From positions 1,736,001 through 1,800,000 of the forward strand of contig NZ_CP169244.1 in the NCBI RefSeq assembly GCF_041902385.1: a stretch of 64,000 bases of DNA, read 5' to 3'. A program made the position numbers and the translations under genes. Source of the stretch: Arcticibacter sp041902385. Its GTDB lineage: Bacteria; Bacteroidota; Bacteroidia; Sphingobacteriales; Sphingobacteriaceae. The notes beneath the pieces were generated by a model. It was not told the DNA's origin. It searched no databases and worked only from the letters and a program-made list of their open reading frames with translations. This document shows positions 17,938 to 25,196 of the stretch, in pieces. Within the stretch, counting starts at the first letter, position 1. Every line of letters begins with the position of its first letter.

Positions 17938-18980
17938 ATGGAAGCCAAAGCGCAACAGATCGCCGATATCCTTGCTGACTATGAAAATAATCGGATGACG
18001 GCCGAACATGTGCTGGACTGGGTTGCGCAGTTCGACGAAGGCGACCAGGAATTTATCCTTGACGAACTCACGGTCATCTTTAAGGAGACCTATTTCTCGA
18101 AGATGAAATGTAAATCCCTGATCAACCTGTTTCTGACGAAATTGGCCGAGCAATTACAATATGCTGATGTGGTCGCCATGCTCCGGGACACCGTGTTTCT
18201 GGACGTTCAGCCTGAACATAAAAGCCAGAAAGAATTGCTTGCGTTATTAGATGAGATCTTGCAGGAAACTTATGGGCTGACCAGAGTGGATTGCGGTCAG
18301 TTCGCAAGACATTACCTTTACCTGGACGATGTCTTATCTACCGGGAATAAGGCTTGCACCGACCTGCAGCATTGGTTAAAAGCAGCAAATGAGATTGCCG
18401 CCGATCAAACAAACTTCGACTACTTAAAAGCGAACAACATTAAACTGACGGTCTGCGTGTTTGCGCCCATGTCTGGGGATTGAAAAATGTACAATTCCGT
18501 CTTATGCAGGACGTCAGTGCTGACACCGAAAAGTATATTCGTTACCGCTACATTTATGGCATCGAGAACAACGTCAAGACTTTTAACGCGGCGTTGAATA
18601 ATATGGTACCCATTGATCATCAGCTTCCTGAAGCCGCCAACTATTTGGGCACATTGACCGAAGCTAGTTTGAACGCCGACCGCGCATACCGCAAACCGGC
18701 CCAGCCCGGTAAGTACGAAAAGCTATTTACGTCAGCGGCTAACCGGGACCGCTTAGAGACCATCTTTTTAAAGAAAGGCATCGATATTTTAAACCGGGTA
18801 CAGGTTTTGAACGTAAAACAACTCAGGCCCCTGGGATATACGATCAAATCTCATAAAACATTTGGCCTGGGAACACTATTCTTTACTTACCGGAACATTC
18901 CGAATAACTGCCCAATCATATTTTGGTGGGGAAACAATAATTGGCGACCCTTATTCGTACTAAAGAACAGAGGTAAATAA
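17938..18980 (+). pseudogene. PRTase-CE-like phosphoribosyltransferase, split by a -1 frameshift
   Basis: Two frames form one protein of about 347 residues. The first (17938-18483) has an alpha-helical N-terminus and the phosphoribosyltransferase PRPP-loop-like motif HYLYLDDVLSTGNKACTDL (about residues 125-143; DD followed by STG). The second (to 18980) continues HVWGLKNVQFRLMQ, then YRYIYGIENNVKTFNAALN, and ends GLGTLFFTYRNIPNNCPIIF with WWG, the C-terminal pattern of the PRTase-CE group associated with bacterial conflict systems. The join is at CCC, 18466-18468; four C's give VFAPHVWGL. A NADAR gene follows three bases later, so both act together. Whether it makes or breaks a ribosyl bond is unknown. 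Confidence 0.65.
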
Positions 18981-18983
18981 AAA

Positions 18984-19610
18984 ATGCAAGAAAATAGCAG
19001 GAACAGGATATACAAGCGTAAAGACAGTGTGGTCTTTAGTAAAACGGATGGACCGTTCGGCGGCCTTTCCAATATGGCTCCCGGATTTCCGCTGCTCATC
19101 AACGGACATTTGCTGGCTAACAGCGAAGTGCTGTACCAAGCTATGCGTTATCCATTGTTCCCCGACATTCAGGAAGAGATTATTTCTCAGAACAGCCCGA
19201 TGACGGCCAAGATGATCAGTAAGAAACATCTGGCCAAGACTCGCCAGGATTGGAACGAGATCAGGGTCAGGGTCATGCGCTGGTGCCTGGAGGTCAAATT
19301 ATCTCAAAATTGGGAAAAGTTCGGTGAGCTACTGCGGAGCACCGGCGATAAACACATCGTCGAATATTCCACTAAAGATCCTTTCTGGGGCGCCAGTGAG
19401 AGTGGTGAAGCCCAGTTAGCCGGGACAAACGCCTTGGGACGCCTGTTAATGGACCTGCGTAACAAGTTCGTATATATAAACCAAAAACCGGAACGCGTGC
19501 CACCTCCGCCCATCACCGGCTTTCTCTTATATGGCTTTGAAATTGAAACGATCTGCGAGGAACCCTATTTCTCGCCCGACCATCCCGTACAACCGCTTGT
19601 ATATGCGTGA
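18984..19610 (+). CDS. NADAR-family protein (YbiA-like, ADP-ribose/N-glycoside chemistry)
   Basis: 208 residues. VVFSKTDGPFGGLSNMAPGF, then PLLINGHLLANSEVLYQAMR is the NADAR (PF08719) signature: the 'F..LSN' loop and the E-x-L/x-Y-Q segment. YPLFPDIQEEIISQNSPMTA and KMISKKHLAKTRQDWNEIRV give the following K and W residues, and KHIVEYSTKDPFWGASESGE with GTNALGRLLMDLR completes the domain (about residue 160). About 40 residues follow the domain (VPPPPITGFLLYGFEIETIC). NADAR proteins hydrolyse N-glycosidic bonds, including riboflavin-pathway intermediates and, in some systems, ADP-ribosylated DNA bases. Three bases separate it from the PRTase gene, so they form one transcription unit. Confidence 0.88.
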   Translation: MQENSRNRIYKRKDSVVFSKTDGPFGGLSNMAPGFPLLINGHLLANSEVLYQAMRYPLFPDIQEEIISQNSPMTAKMISKKHLAKTRQDWNEIRVRVMRWCLEVKLSQNWEKFGELLRSTGDKHIVEYSTKDPFWGASESGEAQLAGTNALGRLLMDLRNKFVYINQKPERVPPPPITGFLLYGFEIETICEEPYFSPDHPVQPLVYA

Positions 19611-19807
19611 AGTCAAGCTAATCTGGGCTATATCAACAGCTTTGATGTTGGCGTGAAAAGAGCGATCAATGCACGATTTTAGTACGCTGACAGACAAAAT
19701 TGTCGACAAAATAATAGCCGACGATCCCACCGCAACCGTAACTAATAACCTTTCACTGTTTTAGAACCTGGAGGTTCGAAGGCATATATTGCCGCCCTTT
19801 CTGCGTT

Positions 19808-20122
19808 TTGATTACAAGTTCGGGCTTATCCTGTAATCTACGGTATTCGGTAAAAAAATCTGCGATCAAAGCCGTCGATGACAAAGCCAGGGAGGAAGTT
19901 CACTACTTCATTTATGAACTGCAACTGTCGCCTTCTGCCGCTAATCCAAAGTTCCGCGCCCATCAGGAAAGATTGCGCAAATCAAAGGGCTTAAAACTCG
20001 ACCGAAAAACTAATCATTTCGAGGCCACCATAAGGGACTCGTCTTCTCCTACCAGAATCGAAATTTGTCGTCCACCAGCACGGTTCTTCTTCTCTCTGCT
20101 GTATAATTACATAATAAAGTAA
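19808..20122 (+). CDS. Doubtful small ORF, unknown
   Basis: 104 codons from a TTG. The middle (AREEVHYFIYELQLSPSAAN, KFRAHQERLRKSKGLKLDRK) looks protein-like, but the two ends do not and no start signal is seen. It may be a fragment of an older gene. No family recognised. Confidence 0.2.
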   Translation: MITSSGLSCNLRYSVKKSAIKAVDDKAREEVHYFIYELQLSPSAANPKFRAHQERLRKSKGLKLDRKTNHFEATIRDSSSPTRIEICRPPARFFFSLLYNYIIK

Positions 20123-20129
20123 CCAATAA

Positions 20130-20154
20130 GCCAGCGTTTTCAAACGCCTATGGC
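20130..20154. promoter_or_regulatory. Inverted repeat upstream of the MocR-type gene
   Basis: GCCA-GCGTTT-TC-AAACGC-CTA-TGGC forms an interrupted palindrome 26 bases before the MocR ATG. It could be an operator or the end of the preceding transcript; there is no T tract after it. Confidence 0.3.
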
Positions 20155-20179
20155 ATTTCTTAAACAAATTATGACCTAA

Positions 20180-21655
20180 ATGTCAAGAAAGAAAACACTC
20201 AGTGACTGGAATGTGGAAGAACCCTTATTCCTGCCTTATCAATCCGGAAAATCAAAAAAGGTTGAATTGATCCAAAAATTTCGTGAAGCGATTGACAGTT
20301 ATCAGCTTCGGCCTGGATCGAAGTTGCCCTCCGTATCAGACCTGGAGGATTCCCTCGGGGTTAGCAAAGACTGCGTGCTCGGCATCATCAGAACGCTTAC
20401 CGCCGAAGGTTATGTCGAGACGCGCGAACGCAGCGCCATCTACGTCGCTTTTCCGCCCTCTCCAGGTGCGCACCGGCGGTATTCAATGACCGGGGAAGCA
20501 CCTTATTCTGTTCGTTCCGTCGATACGCCGGAGGGGAAGATGAAATTACAGGTAAGGCATTCCACCATTCGCCTTGATCTCGACAGTCCTGTTCCGCCTT
20601 CTAAGCTCTTGTCAAAGCAGATGCTCGAGTTCCGGCATGTGCCGTATCACCAGTACCCCGGGGATGTCATCAAAAGTATGGAAAGCCTTCTGGACGCCTT
20701 GCTTGGGACGCTTCCCCGTCGGCGTGGCCTGATCCTCCATCCCTCGCAGGCAGTCATCATCCGGGGGGCGTACAATGCGCTCTTTGAAGTGCTTCTGCTG
20801 CTCGATGACCGCTCAGACAAATGCGTTTTCGTTGCTCACTCGGCGGATAGGAGAATTTACAATACCGTGCAGCAGGCCGGTCTGCGGGCCTGTGCGGTCG
20901 ACCTCGAAAGCGGCCCGGCAGGCTACGCCGGACTGCTGGTGAAGGCTCATGCGGGAGCGGTGCTGGCCCTGATCCTCGAACCGAGATGCAGCTATGGTAC
21001 CGGCGTCGCTTTGTCTGAGGCGAACCGAAACATCATACTCGATCTGGCCGATGAGTGCCGTTTTCCGGTGATCGAAATTGACTATGATCATGAATATGCT
21101 TTTGCTCCCTTCAGGCCCCTCTTTGCAGACGACCAGAAGAACGTGATCTATATCAGCTGCATCAGCAAGATGGATCATACCCTGTTCGATATGAAACTGG
21201 TGTGCGGCCCCGTTAATCTCGTCAATTCTCTTCGGAGCTTGCAACACAGCCTCAGCCTTGCCGAAGATCTGCACCTTCAGGCTATTAAAGCCCTGATATC
21301 GCAGCCTCTGACGTGCGACCTTGCACTTGGGGAGGCAAAAAGACTGCGCGAGGTCCGCAGCGAGGTGGTGAGGAAGCTGAAGCAGTCGCTCGGCCCGGCT
21401 GTAGAGATTATCGTGCCGAAGGCCGGACCATGTATCTTCCTGCACTTTCCTGTTTCTACGGATACCGCCCTGATGAAATTGAGACTGGGTTCTCTCAACA
21501 TTCAGATCCCGCAGGCCCTGTCATACCAGTGGCAGAACCGCCATGTCAGGATCCTGAGGCTCAGTCTCACCTGCCTGTCCCAGTCGCAGGCCAGTACGGT
21601 GGCCAATCATATTTCTTCTGCTTTCCTGGAAGCCGTCAAAAGACTCCCTGCCTGA
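20180..21655 (+). CDS. MocR-type regulator: GntR winged helix fused to an aminotransferase-like domain
   Basis: 491 residues. Residues about 20-95 are a GntR helix-turn-helix (KVELIQKFREAIDSYQLRPG, SKLPSVSDLEDSLGVSKDCV, RTLTAEGYVETRERSAIYVA). From about 120 to the end is a fold-type I aminotransferase-like domain: MLEFRHVPYHQYPGDVIKSM, VFVAHSADRRIYNTVQQAGL, VIEIDYDHEYAF and YISCISKMDHTLFDMKLVCG, where the SK lysine would bind pyridoxal phosphate. MocR proteins usually sense PLP or an amino acid and bind direct repeats near promoters. It is the first gene of the 20-27.7 kb block and is a candidate regulator of the repeats at 22211-22250. Its base composition is G+C-richer than the sequence before 19.8 kb. 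Confidence 0.85.
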   Translation: MSRKKTLSDWNVEEPLFLPYQSGKSKKVELIQKFREAIDSYQLRPGSKLPSVSDLEDSLGVSKDCVLGIIRTLTAEGYVETRERSAIYVAFPPSPGAHRRYSMTGEAPYSVRSVDTPEGKMKLQVRHSTIRLDLDSPVPPSKLLSKQMLEFRHVPYHQYPGDVIKSMESLLDALLGTLPRRRGLILHPSQAVIIRGAYNALFEVLLLLDDRSDKCVFVAHSADRRIYNTVQQAGLRACAVDLESGPAGYAGLLVKAHAGAVLALILEPRCSYGTGVALSEANRNIILDLADECRFPVIEIDYDHEYAFAPFRPLFADDQKNVIYISCISKMDHTLFDMKLVCGPVNLVNSLRSLQHSLSLAEDLHLQAIKALISQPLTCDLALGEAKRLREVRSEVVRKLKQSLGPAVEIIVPKAGPCIFLHFPVSTDTALMKLRLGSLNIQIPQALSYQWQNRHVRILRLSLTCLSQSQASTVANHISSAFLEAVKRLPA

Positions 21656-21690
21656 ATCTCTATAATCAACACTTTTTAATTTTTTAAACC

Positions 21691-21948
21691 ATGAAAATGT
21701 TTCTAAGAATTGCCAGAAGCGCTTTCGAATCCGTGAGGCTTCTTGGGTCGATCCTCTCCGAGCTGAAAAGCCACCCGGCTCAGAGCGCTGACGATGTATG
21801 GCTCGACAGTATGCAGGTTGCACGGCTTCTGCAGGTATCAGAACGCACCGTTTACCGCTACAAGCTGCGCGGCATCCTGAAGGCGGTGCGGGTAGGAGGA
21901 AAAGACTTCTACCGGAAGTCGGATATCTTCCCGCTGCTCCCCGGTTAG
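21691..21948 (+). CDS. Excisionase-like helix-turn-helix protein (HTH_17)
   Basis: 85 residues. The C-terminal 50 (WLDSMQVARLLQVSERTVYR, then YKLRGILKAVRVGGKDFYRK and SDI) are the MerR/excisionase-type HTH_17 domain common in Bacteroidota mobile elements, with the characteristic 'V-S-x-R-T-V-Y-R-Y-x-x-x-G-x-L' core. The N-terminal 30 residues are a helix. It follows the MocR gene by 35 bases and probably binds DNA as part of the same element's control or excision. Confidence 0.8.
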   Translation: MKMFLRIARSAFESVRLLGSILSELKSHPAQSADDVWLDSMQVARLLQVSERTVYRYKLRGILKAVRVGGKDFYRKSDIFPLLPG

Positions 21949-21953
21949 TGAAA

Positions 21954-21974
21954 AAGGGAGCACAGGGCTCCCTT
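21954..21974 (+). terminator. Hairpin after the HTH gene
   Basis: AAGGGAGC-ACAGG-GCTCCCTT is a perfect 8-bp stem with a 5-base loop, six bases after the HTH stop codon. There is no T tract, so termination would need another factor. Confidence 0.4.
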
Positions 21975-22042
21975 CCCTGAGGCTTCCGCGTGACTGGTGC
22001 GAGACTTCTGCGGCCGCCCGTTTATCTTTTTACAGCCCGGCA

Positions 22043-22100
22043 CCGGCGCCGCTCCGAATTTTCTCCGGGTGGCTTCGGAGCCGGATTGGAGCGGCACCGG
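22043..22100. other. Strongly structured noncoding segment
   Basis: Two nested inverted repeats: CCGGCGCCGCTCC (22043-22055) pairs with GGAGCGGCACCGG (22088-22100) with one G-U, and GCTCCGAA (22051-22058) pairs with TTCGGAGC (22074-22081); they overlap, so the pairings are alternatives. No coding frame is supported in 21949-22376. It could be a leader RNA, attenuator or an element end. Confidence 0.35.
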
Positions 22101-22210
22101 AGCAACGTAATAGAAACGACGTCCAGGAGGCGAACCTGTCTGCCGGCATTTCCGAACTGGTTTTAGGAAGCAGGACCTGGAAGCTGGGTTGAGCCCCAGT
22201 TTTTACCCTG

Positions 22211-22250
22211 ACAAATCCGGACAATTACGGACAAATCCGGACAATTGCGG
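22211..22250. repeat. Four 10-bp direct repeats (iteron or operator-like)
   Basis: Four head-to-tail units of ACAA(A/T)T(C/A/G)CGG, in the alternating order ACAAATCCGG, ACAATTACGG, ACAAATCCGG, ACAATTGCGG. They place identical faces on one side of the helix at every turn. They lie 42 bases before the -7 element at 22292, a position suited to an activator site. Confidence 0.6.
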
Positions 22251-22291
22251 ACACAAGACTCTGAAAGTTAGTTTGTTGTGTTTTTGCTCTC

Positions 22292-22299
22292 TATGTTTG
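22292..22299 (+). promoter_or_regulatory. -7 promoter element for the DUF6266 operon
   Basis: TATGTTTG matches TAnnTTTG. A TTTG at 22272-22275 could be the -33 box although the 16-base spacing is short. The leader to the ATG at 22377 would be about 70 bases. Confidence 0.45.
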
Positions 22300-22376
22300 T
22301 TCTGTCAGTCAGCATTACCGGTAAAAAAGCAAATCTGGCACGAACAGAATTTTTAACAATTTAAAATTTAAACAAA

Positions 22377-23021
22377 ATGGGAGAAATTAGAACAGGAGCC
22401 AACGGAGGCTTCTCAGGAAAAGCGGGGAGCGTAATCGGCTCCAAATGGCGCGGCATCAGCTACATTCGTGGCTTAGCCCGCTCGATCAACAGAAAATCAA
22501 CACAGGCCCAGGTGGAGCAGCGTCAGCGGTTCGCTTTGATGGTAGCATTTCTGGCTCCGCTGAAAGGTCTGCTTGAGCAAAGCTTCGGCAATCAGGATAC
22601 CACCAGGGCTACGCCCTACAACCTGGCCTTGCACTACAATCTGAACCATGCCATCACGGGCTCTTCCCCTAACCTCAAGATCGATTTCAGTAAGATCGTG
22701 CTCAGCAAGGGCGGCGTCGGCATGGCTGCCGGCGTCCAGATCGTGTCGAATAGCACGGGGATCGTGCAAGTGACCTGGGAGCCGTATTCAAACCCCATCA
22801 CGCTTTACGGCAGTGACCAGGTTTATGTGGTGCTATACAATGTAAATCGTTCTTTGCATGTTCTCAGTTTAGGCGAGGCGAAGCGCAGTACAGGTAAGGT
22901 GGAGATCGCGGTGCCCCCGAGTTTCAGCGGGGAGACCGTTGAGGCCATGCTCTTCTTTGGCGATGAGCATGGCACGAAGTTCAGCCGTACCGAGTATGTC
23001 GGTTCGGTTCTGGTCTTCTAA
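22377..23021 (+). CDS. DUF6266-family protein
   Basis: 214 residues. MGEIRTGANGGFSGKAGSVI, then GSKWRGISYIRGLARSINRK is the hallmark DUF6266 N-terminus ('G..G.f.GKaGsviG..WkG..yiR'). RQRFALMVAFLAPLKGLLEQ and TPYNLALHYNLNHAITGSSP follow, and the C-terminal half is a beta-rich domain with VYVVLYNVNRSLHVLSLGEA. There is no signal peptide. Function unknown; the family is confined to Bacteroidota and often occurs in clusters with regulators and phage-like genes, as here. A shorter relative follows, separated by a strong terminator. Confidence 0.8.
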   Translation: MGEIRTGANGGFSGKAGSVIGSKWRGISYIRGLARSINRKSTQAQVEQRQRFALMVAFLAPLKGLLEQSFGNQDTTRATPYNLALHYNLNHAITGSSPNLKIDFSKIVLSKGGVGMAAGVQIVSNSTGIVQVTWEPYSNPITLYGSDQVYVVLYNVNRSLHVLSLGEAKRSTGKVEIAVPPSFSGETVEAMLFFGDEHGTKFSRTEYVGSVLVF

Positions 23022-23035
23022 CACGGCCTGCAGAC

Positions 23036-23086
23036 AGAAAGCGGGGCTGGCACTGGCCGGCCCTGCTTTCTATCTTTCTTTTTTTA
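23036..23086 (+). terminator. Rho-independent terminator between the two DUF6266 genes
   Basis: A 16-bp stem (AGAAAGCGGGGCTGGC with GCCGGCCCTGCTTTCT, two G-U pairs) and ACTG loop is followed by ATCTTTCTTTTTTT. This is the clearest intrinsic terminator in the window and would separate expression of the two DUF6266 genes. Confidence 0.8.
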
Positions 23087-23105
23087 TACGATTAATCTTA
23101 AAAAC

Positions 23106-23684
23106 ATGGAAACGTTTATCAACACACCGTCAGAGACCTCCCGGCCTGCGCCGCGAGTGTCATCCGCCCAACTCGCTACCCGCCAGAAATTCAAAATGGC
23201 GATGCATTTCCTCAGCCCCCTGGCTACTTTCCTTAACAGCTATTACAGGCCCGCGAGGCGGTTTAGTTCCGGCTATACAGCCGCTTTCAGTGAATTGGTC
23301 AAGTTCGGAATAAAGGGTGAGTATCCGGTTTTGTCCTTTGATTTCGAGCAGATTGGCCTTTCTCATGGTCGCTTGTCCAGGGTATTCATCCTCTCCGCCT
23401 TGCGCAAAGCTCGCCTGTTGGAACTGACCTGGCGCGTTTCATTGTCCCCCTGGGCATGGAGCGATGATGAGGCTGTGCTGCTGATCTACAATGAGACCAA
23501 GGGGCTTTTCTCTGTCAACCGGCGCCTGGCCCAACGGGCAGATGCGAAGCTGAGCTGTTGGCTTCCCGACTCCTTTGAAACGGACGTGCTGCATTTTTAT
23601 CTGCTCTTTGTGAGCCGGGACGGACGTGATGCATCCGATAGTTTCTATCTCCACCCGACTGAATGCCGGTCAGCTTTACATTAA
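23106..23684 (+). CDS. Divergent DUF6266-like protein
   Basis: 192 residues, a paralogue of the preceding gene: RQKFKMAMHFLSPLATFLNS corresponds to its RQRFALMVAFLAPLKGLLEQ, and AVLLIYNETKGLFSVNRRLA to its VYVVLYNVNRSLHVLSLGEA. The Gly-rich N-terminal 'GKaGsviG' motif is missing, replaced by a short Pro/Ser leader (FINTPSETSRPAPRV). The two copies probably arose by duplication and then diverged in the N-terminus. Function unknown. Confidence 0.7.
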   Translation: METFINTPSETSRPAPRVSSAQLATRQKFKMAMHFLSPLATFLNSYYRPARRFSSGYTAAFSELVKFGIKGEYPVLSFDFEQIGLSHGRLSRVFILSALRKARLLELTWRVSLSPWAWSDDEAVLLIYNETKGLFSVNRRLAQRADAKLSCWLPDSFETDVLHFYLLFVSRDGRDASDSFYLHPTECRSALH

Positions 23685-23701
23685 CAATAATTGAATTCAA
23701 G

Positions 23702-24085
23702 ATGAAAACCTTAAGTCTTTTTCCCTCACCGGTTTGCTGCGCCAACGGTCGCAGCTGGTTCAGTCAGGAACATGGTCTTCTGATAAGCACCCTCCTGTGT
23801 GTGCTCGTCTTCCCCTGGTTTGTCCGCCACATCGACATCACCTCCGCTCCTGTGGATCCCGGGATCCTGAGCGTCATTCTGGTGGCCATCCTGGCGTTCC
23901 TGTCGTTTAAAGCGCTCACCTGGTGGCTTATCCGCATCATCTGGCCGGGCCTGGCTGAATATTCCGAGCTGCAGTTTCTGAAAAACTTCCGCTCGCTGCA
24001 TGCCCTGCAAAAAGTACTGATCTACCTCGGGTTTTACCTGCTGCTGCTGTTCGGACTAATTGCTACACTGGCGGCTCTGGCCTGA
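23702..24085 (+). CDS. Small membrane protein, possibly holin-like, unknown
   Basis: 127 residues from the ATG at 23702. Three hydrophobic segments: about 24-45 (GLLISTLLCVLVFPWFV), 52-78 (GILSVILVAILAFLSFKALT) and 103-125 (LIYLGFYLLLLFGLIATLAAL). It sits directly before a peptidoglycan amidase-like gene, the order expected for holin and endolysin, but no holin family is recognised and size is the main support. It could equally be an accessory membrane protein of the element. Confidence 0.6.
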   Translation: MKTLSLFPSPVCCANGRSWFSQEHGLLISTLLCVLVFPWFVRHIDITSAPVDPGILSVILVAILAFLSFKALTWWLIRIIWPGLAEYSELQFLKNFRSLHALQKVLIYLGFYLLLLFGLIATLAALA

Positions 24086-24115
24086 GGATGTTTTACACTC
24101 AAAGAAAGGAAAGCA

Positions 24116-25078
24116 ATGAAAGCACTGATTATTTTACTGGCAGGACTGCTGACACTTAGCGGCCTGCAAAGGGAGGTGGGTTCTGCTGCCGGGATCCGCT
24201 CAATCTACCGGGCAGAGCTCGGTGTCCGCGAGGCAACGGGCCGCAATGACGGTTCCCGCGTGGAAGAGTACCTCCGGTACGTGGGCCTTAAGAAAGGCCA
24301 GCCCTGGTGTGCCTCTTTTGTATGCTGGGCACTGGGCAAGGCGGGTATTGATAATCCCCGCTCGGGTTATTGCCCCCGGCTGTTTGGGCGGGATAAAGTG
24401 GTTTGGGAACGGAGGCGGGGAGGCGGAGGACTGAATCTTGCTTCATATGATGGTGGTCCGGTAGCGCCGGTGCAGAGTGCCGCTGCGGGGGTGCTGAGCA
24501 GAAAGGGCCGGTTTGCAGATGTTGGAGGCGAGAACGAAGGCCTAAGCGGCCGCGGTTTGATAAGCAGGAAGAGCCGGTTTGCAAATGTTGCAGTGGAGAA
24601 CGCGGGCTTGGGCGCCCTGGCGTTAACAAGCAGGAGCAGCTTGTTTGCTGATGTTGCAGCGGAGAACGAAGGCTTCAGTGCCCGGAGTGTTATCAACAGG
24701 AAGAGCTTGTTTTTAAGTGATGCAGGGGAAATGGGCAGCTCAGTGCCATCTGTTTTAATAAGCAGACAGGCTATATTTAGAGCTTCGGGCGCGGAAACGG
24801 GCGATCTGGCATCAGGTGATAGTGCCCTGGTCTTTGGTTTGTATTTCCCTGAGAAAGGCCGCATTGCACACGTCGGCTTTGTCGATGCACTGGCGGGTAA
24901 GTACATCATTACAGTAGAAGGCAATACCAACGAAGCGGGCAGCCGGGAAGGGGATGGGGTGTACTGCAAAAGAAGGCTGCTGAGTTCGGTGTATCAGATT
25001 GCCTGCTACAAAAAACATTCAGCGGCTATGTTTAGAAGAGGGGATGTACTTCGGCTGAATGCCCTTGCGCGTTACTAA
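24116..25078 (+). CDS. CHAP/TIGR02594-like peptidoglycan amidase with an internal repeat insertion
   Basis: 320 residues with an N-terminal hydrophobic segment (about 2-17) that may be a signal peptide. Residues 30-100 are the first half of the domain: YRAELGVREATGRNDGSRVE and KKGQPWCASFVCWALGKAG, with catalytic Cys in PWC. The second half (about 235-310) carries YFPEKGRIAHVGFVDAL with the catalytic His, and YIITVEGNTNEAGS. Between them, residues about 128-233 hold five 22-residue repeats that normal family members lack. The enzyme would cut peptidoglycan in the periplasm or as an endolysin. Neighbours (small membrane protein before, lipoprotein after) suggest a lysis-like set. Confidence 0.75.
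   Translation: MKALIILLAGLLTLSGLQREVGSAAGIRSIYRAELGVREATGRNDGSRVEEYLRYVGLKKGQPWCASFVCWALGKAGIDNPRSGYCPRLFGRDKVVWERRRGGGGLNLASYDGGPVAPVQSAAAGVLSRKGRFADVGGENEGLSGRGLISRKSRFANVAVENAGLGALALTSRSSLFADVAAENEGFSARSVINRKSLFLSDAGEMGSSVPSVLISRQAIFRASGAETGDLASGDSALVFGLYFPEKGRIAHVGFVDALAGKYIITVEGNTNEAGSREGDGVYCKRRLLSSVYQIACYKKHSAAMFRRGDVLRLNALARY
24497..24814 (+). repeat. Five tandem 66-bp (22-residue) repeats inside the amidase gene
   Basis: Units start at 24497, 24563, 24629, 24695 and 24761 (the last incomplete). Each begins S/N-R-K/S-x-x-x-F and ends in a hydrophobic pair (GLI, ALT, SVI, VLI). Conserved core: SR(K/S)..FA.V...N.G(L/F). The 66 bases before the first unit may be a decayed sixth copy. 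All units keep the reading frame. Confidence 0.75.
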
Positions 25079-25112
25079 ATGCATCAAAACTGAAGGTTCA
25101 GACTTCAACACC

Positions 25113-25196
25113 ATGAAACGACCAATTCACCATCTTATTCAAACGAAGGGAGCAGCTTTACAGCTCATGCTCCTTGCATCCTGTACCTTGCCATGA
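25113..25196 (+). CDS. Possible 27-residue ORF with a lipobox-like LASC, overlapping the next start
   Basis: MKRPIHHLIQTKGAALQLML, then LASCTLP. It overlaps the ATG of the following lipoprotein gene (ATGA). Both share an LASCTL sequence around the predicted lipid-anchored Cys. It may be translated and coupled to the next gene, or it may be chance. Confidence 0.25.
   Translation: MKRPIHHLIQTKGAALQLMLLASCTLP

Larger units (their letters stand above)
19611..20179. other. Poorly coding region after the NADAR gene
   Basis: A 31-codon reading frame (19669-19764, MHDFSTLTDKIVDKIIADDP...) and a longer low-confidence frame (19808-20122) are the only coding signals. An inverted repeat lies at 20130-20154. 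The region looks like gene debris at the junction with the MocR block. Confidence 0.35.

Noticed and set aside
24367..24969. 200-codon minus-strand frame opposite the amidase repeats
   Set aside because: Its repeats are only the reverse of the 66-bp coding repeats; the plus strand has a recognisable amidase.
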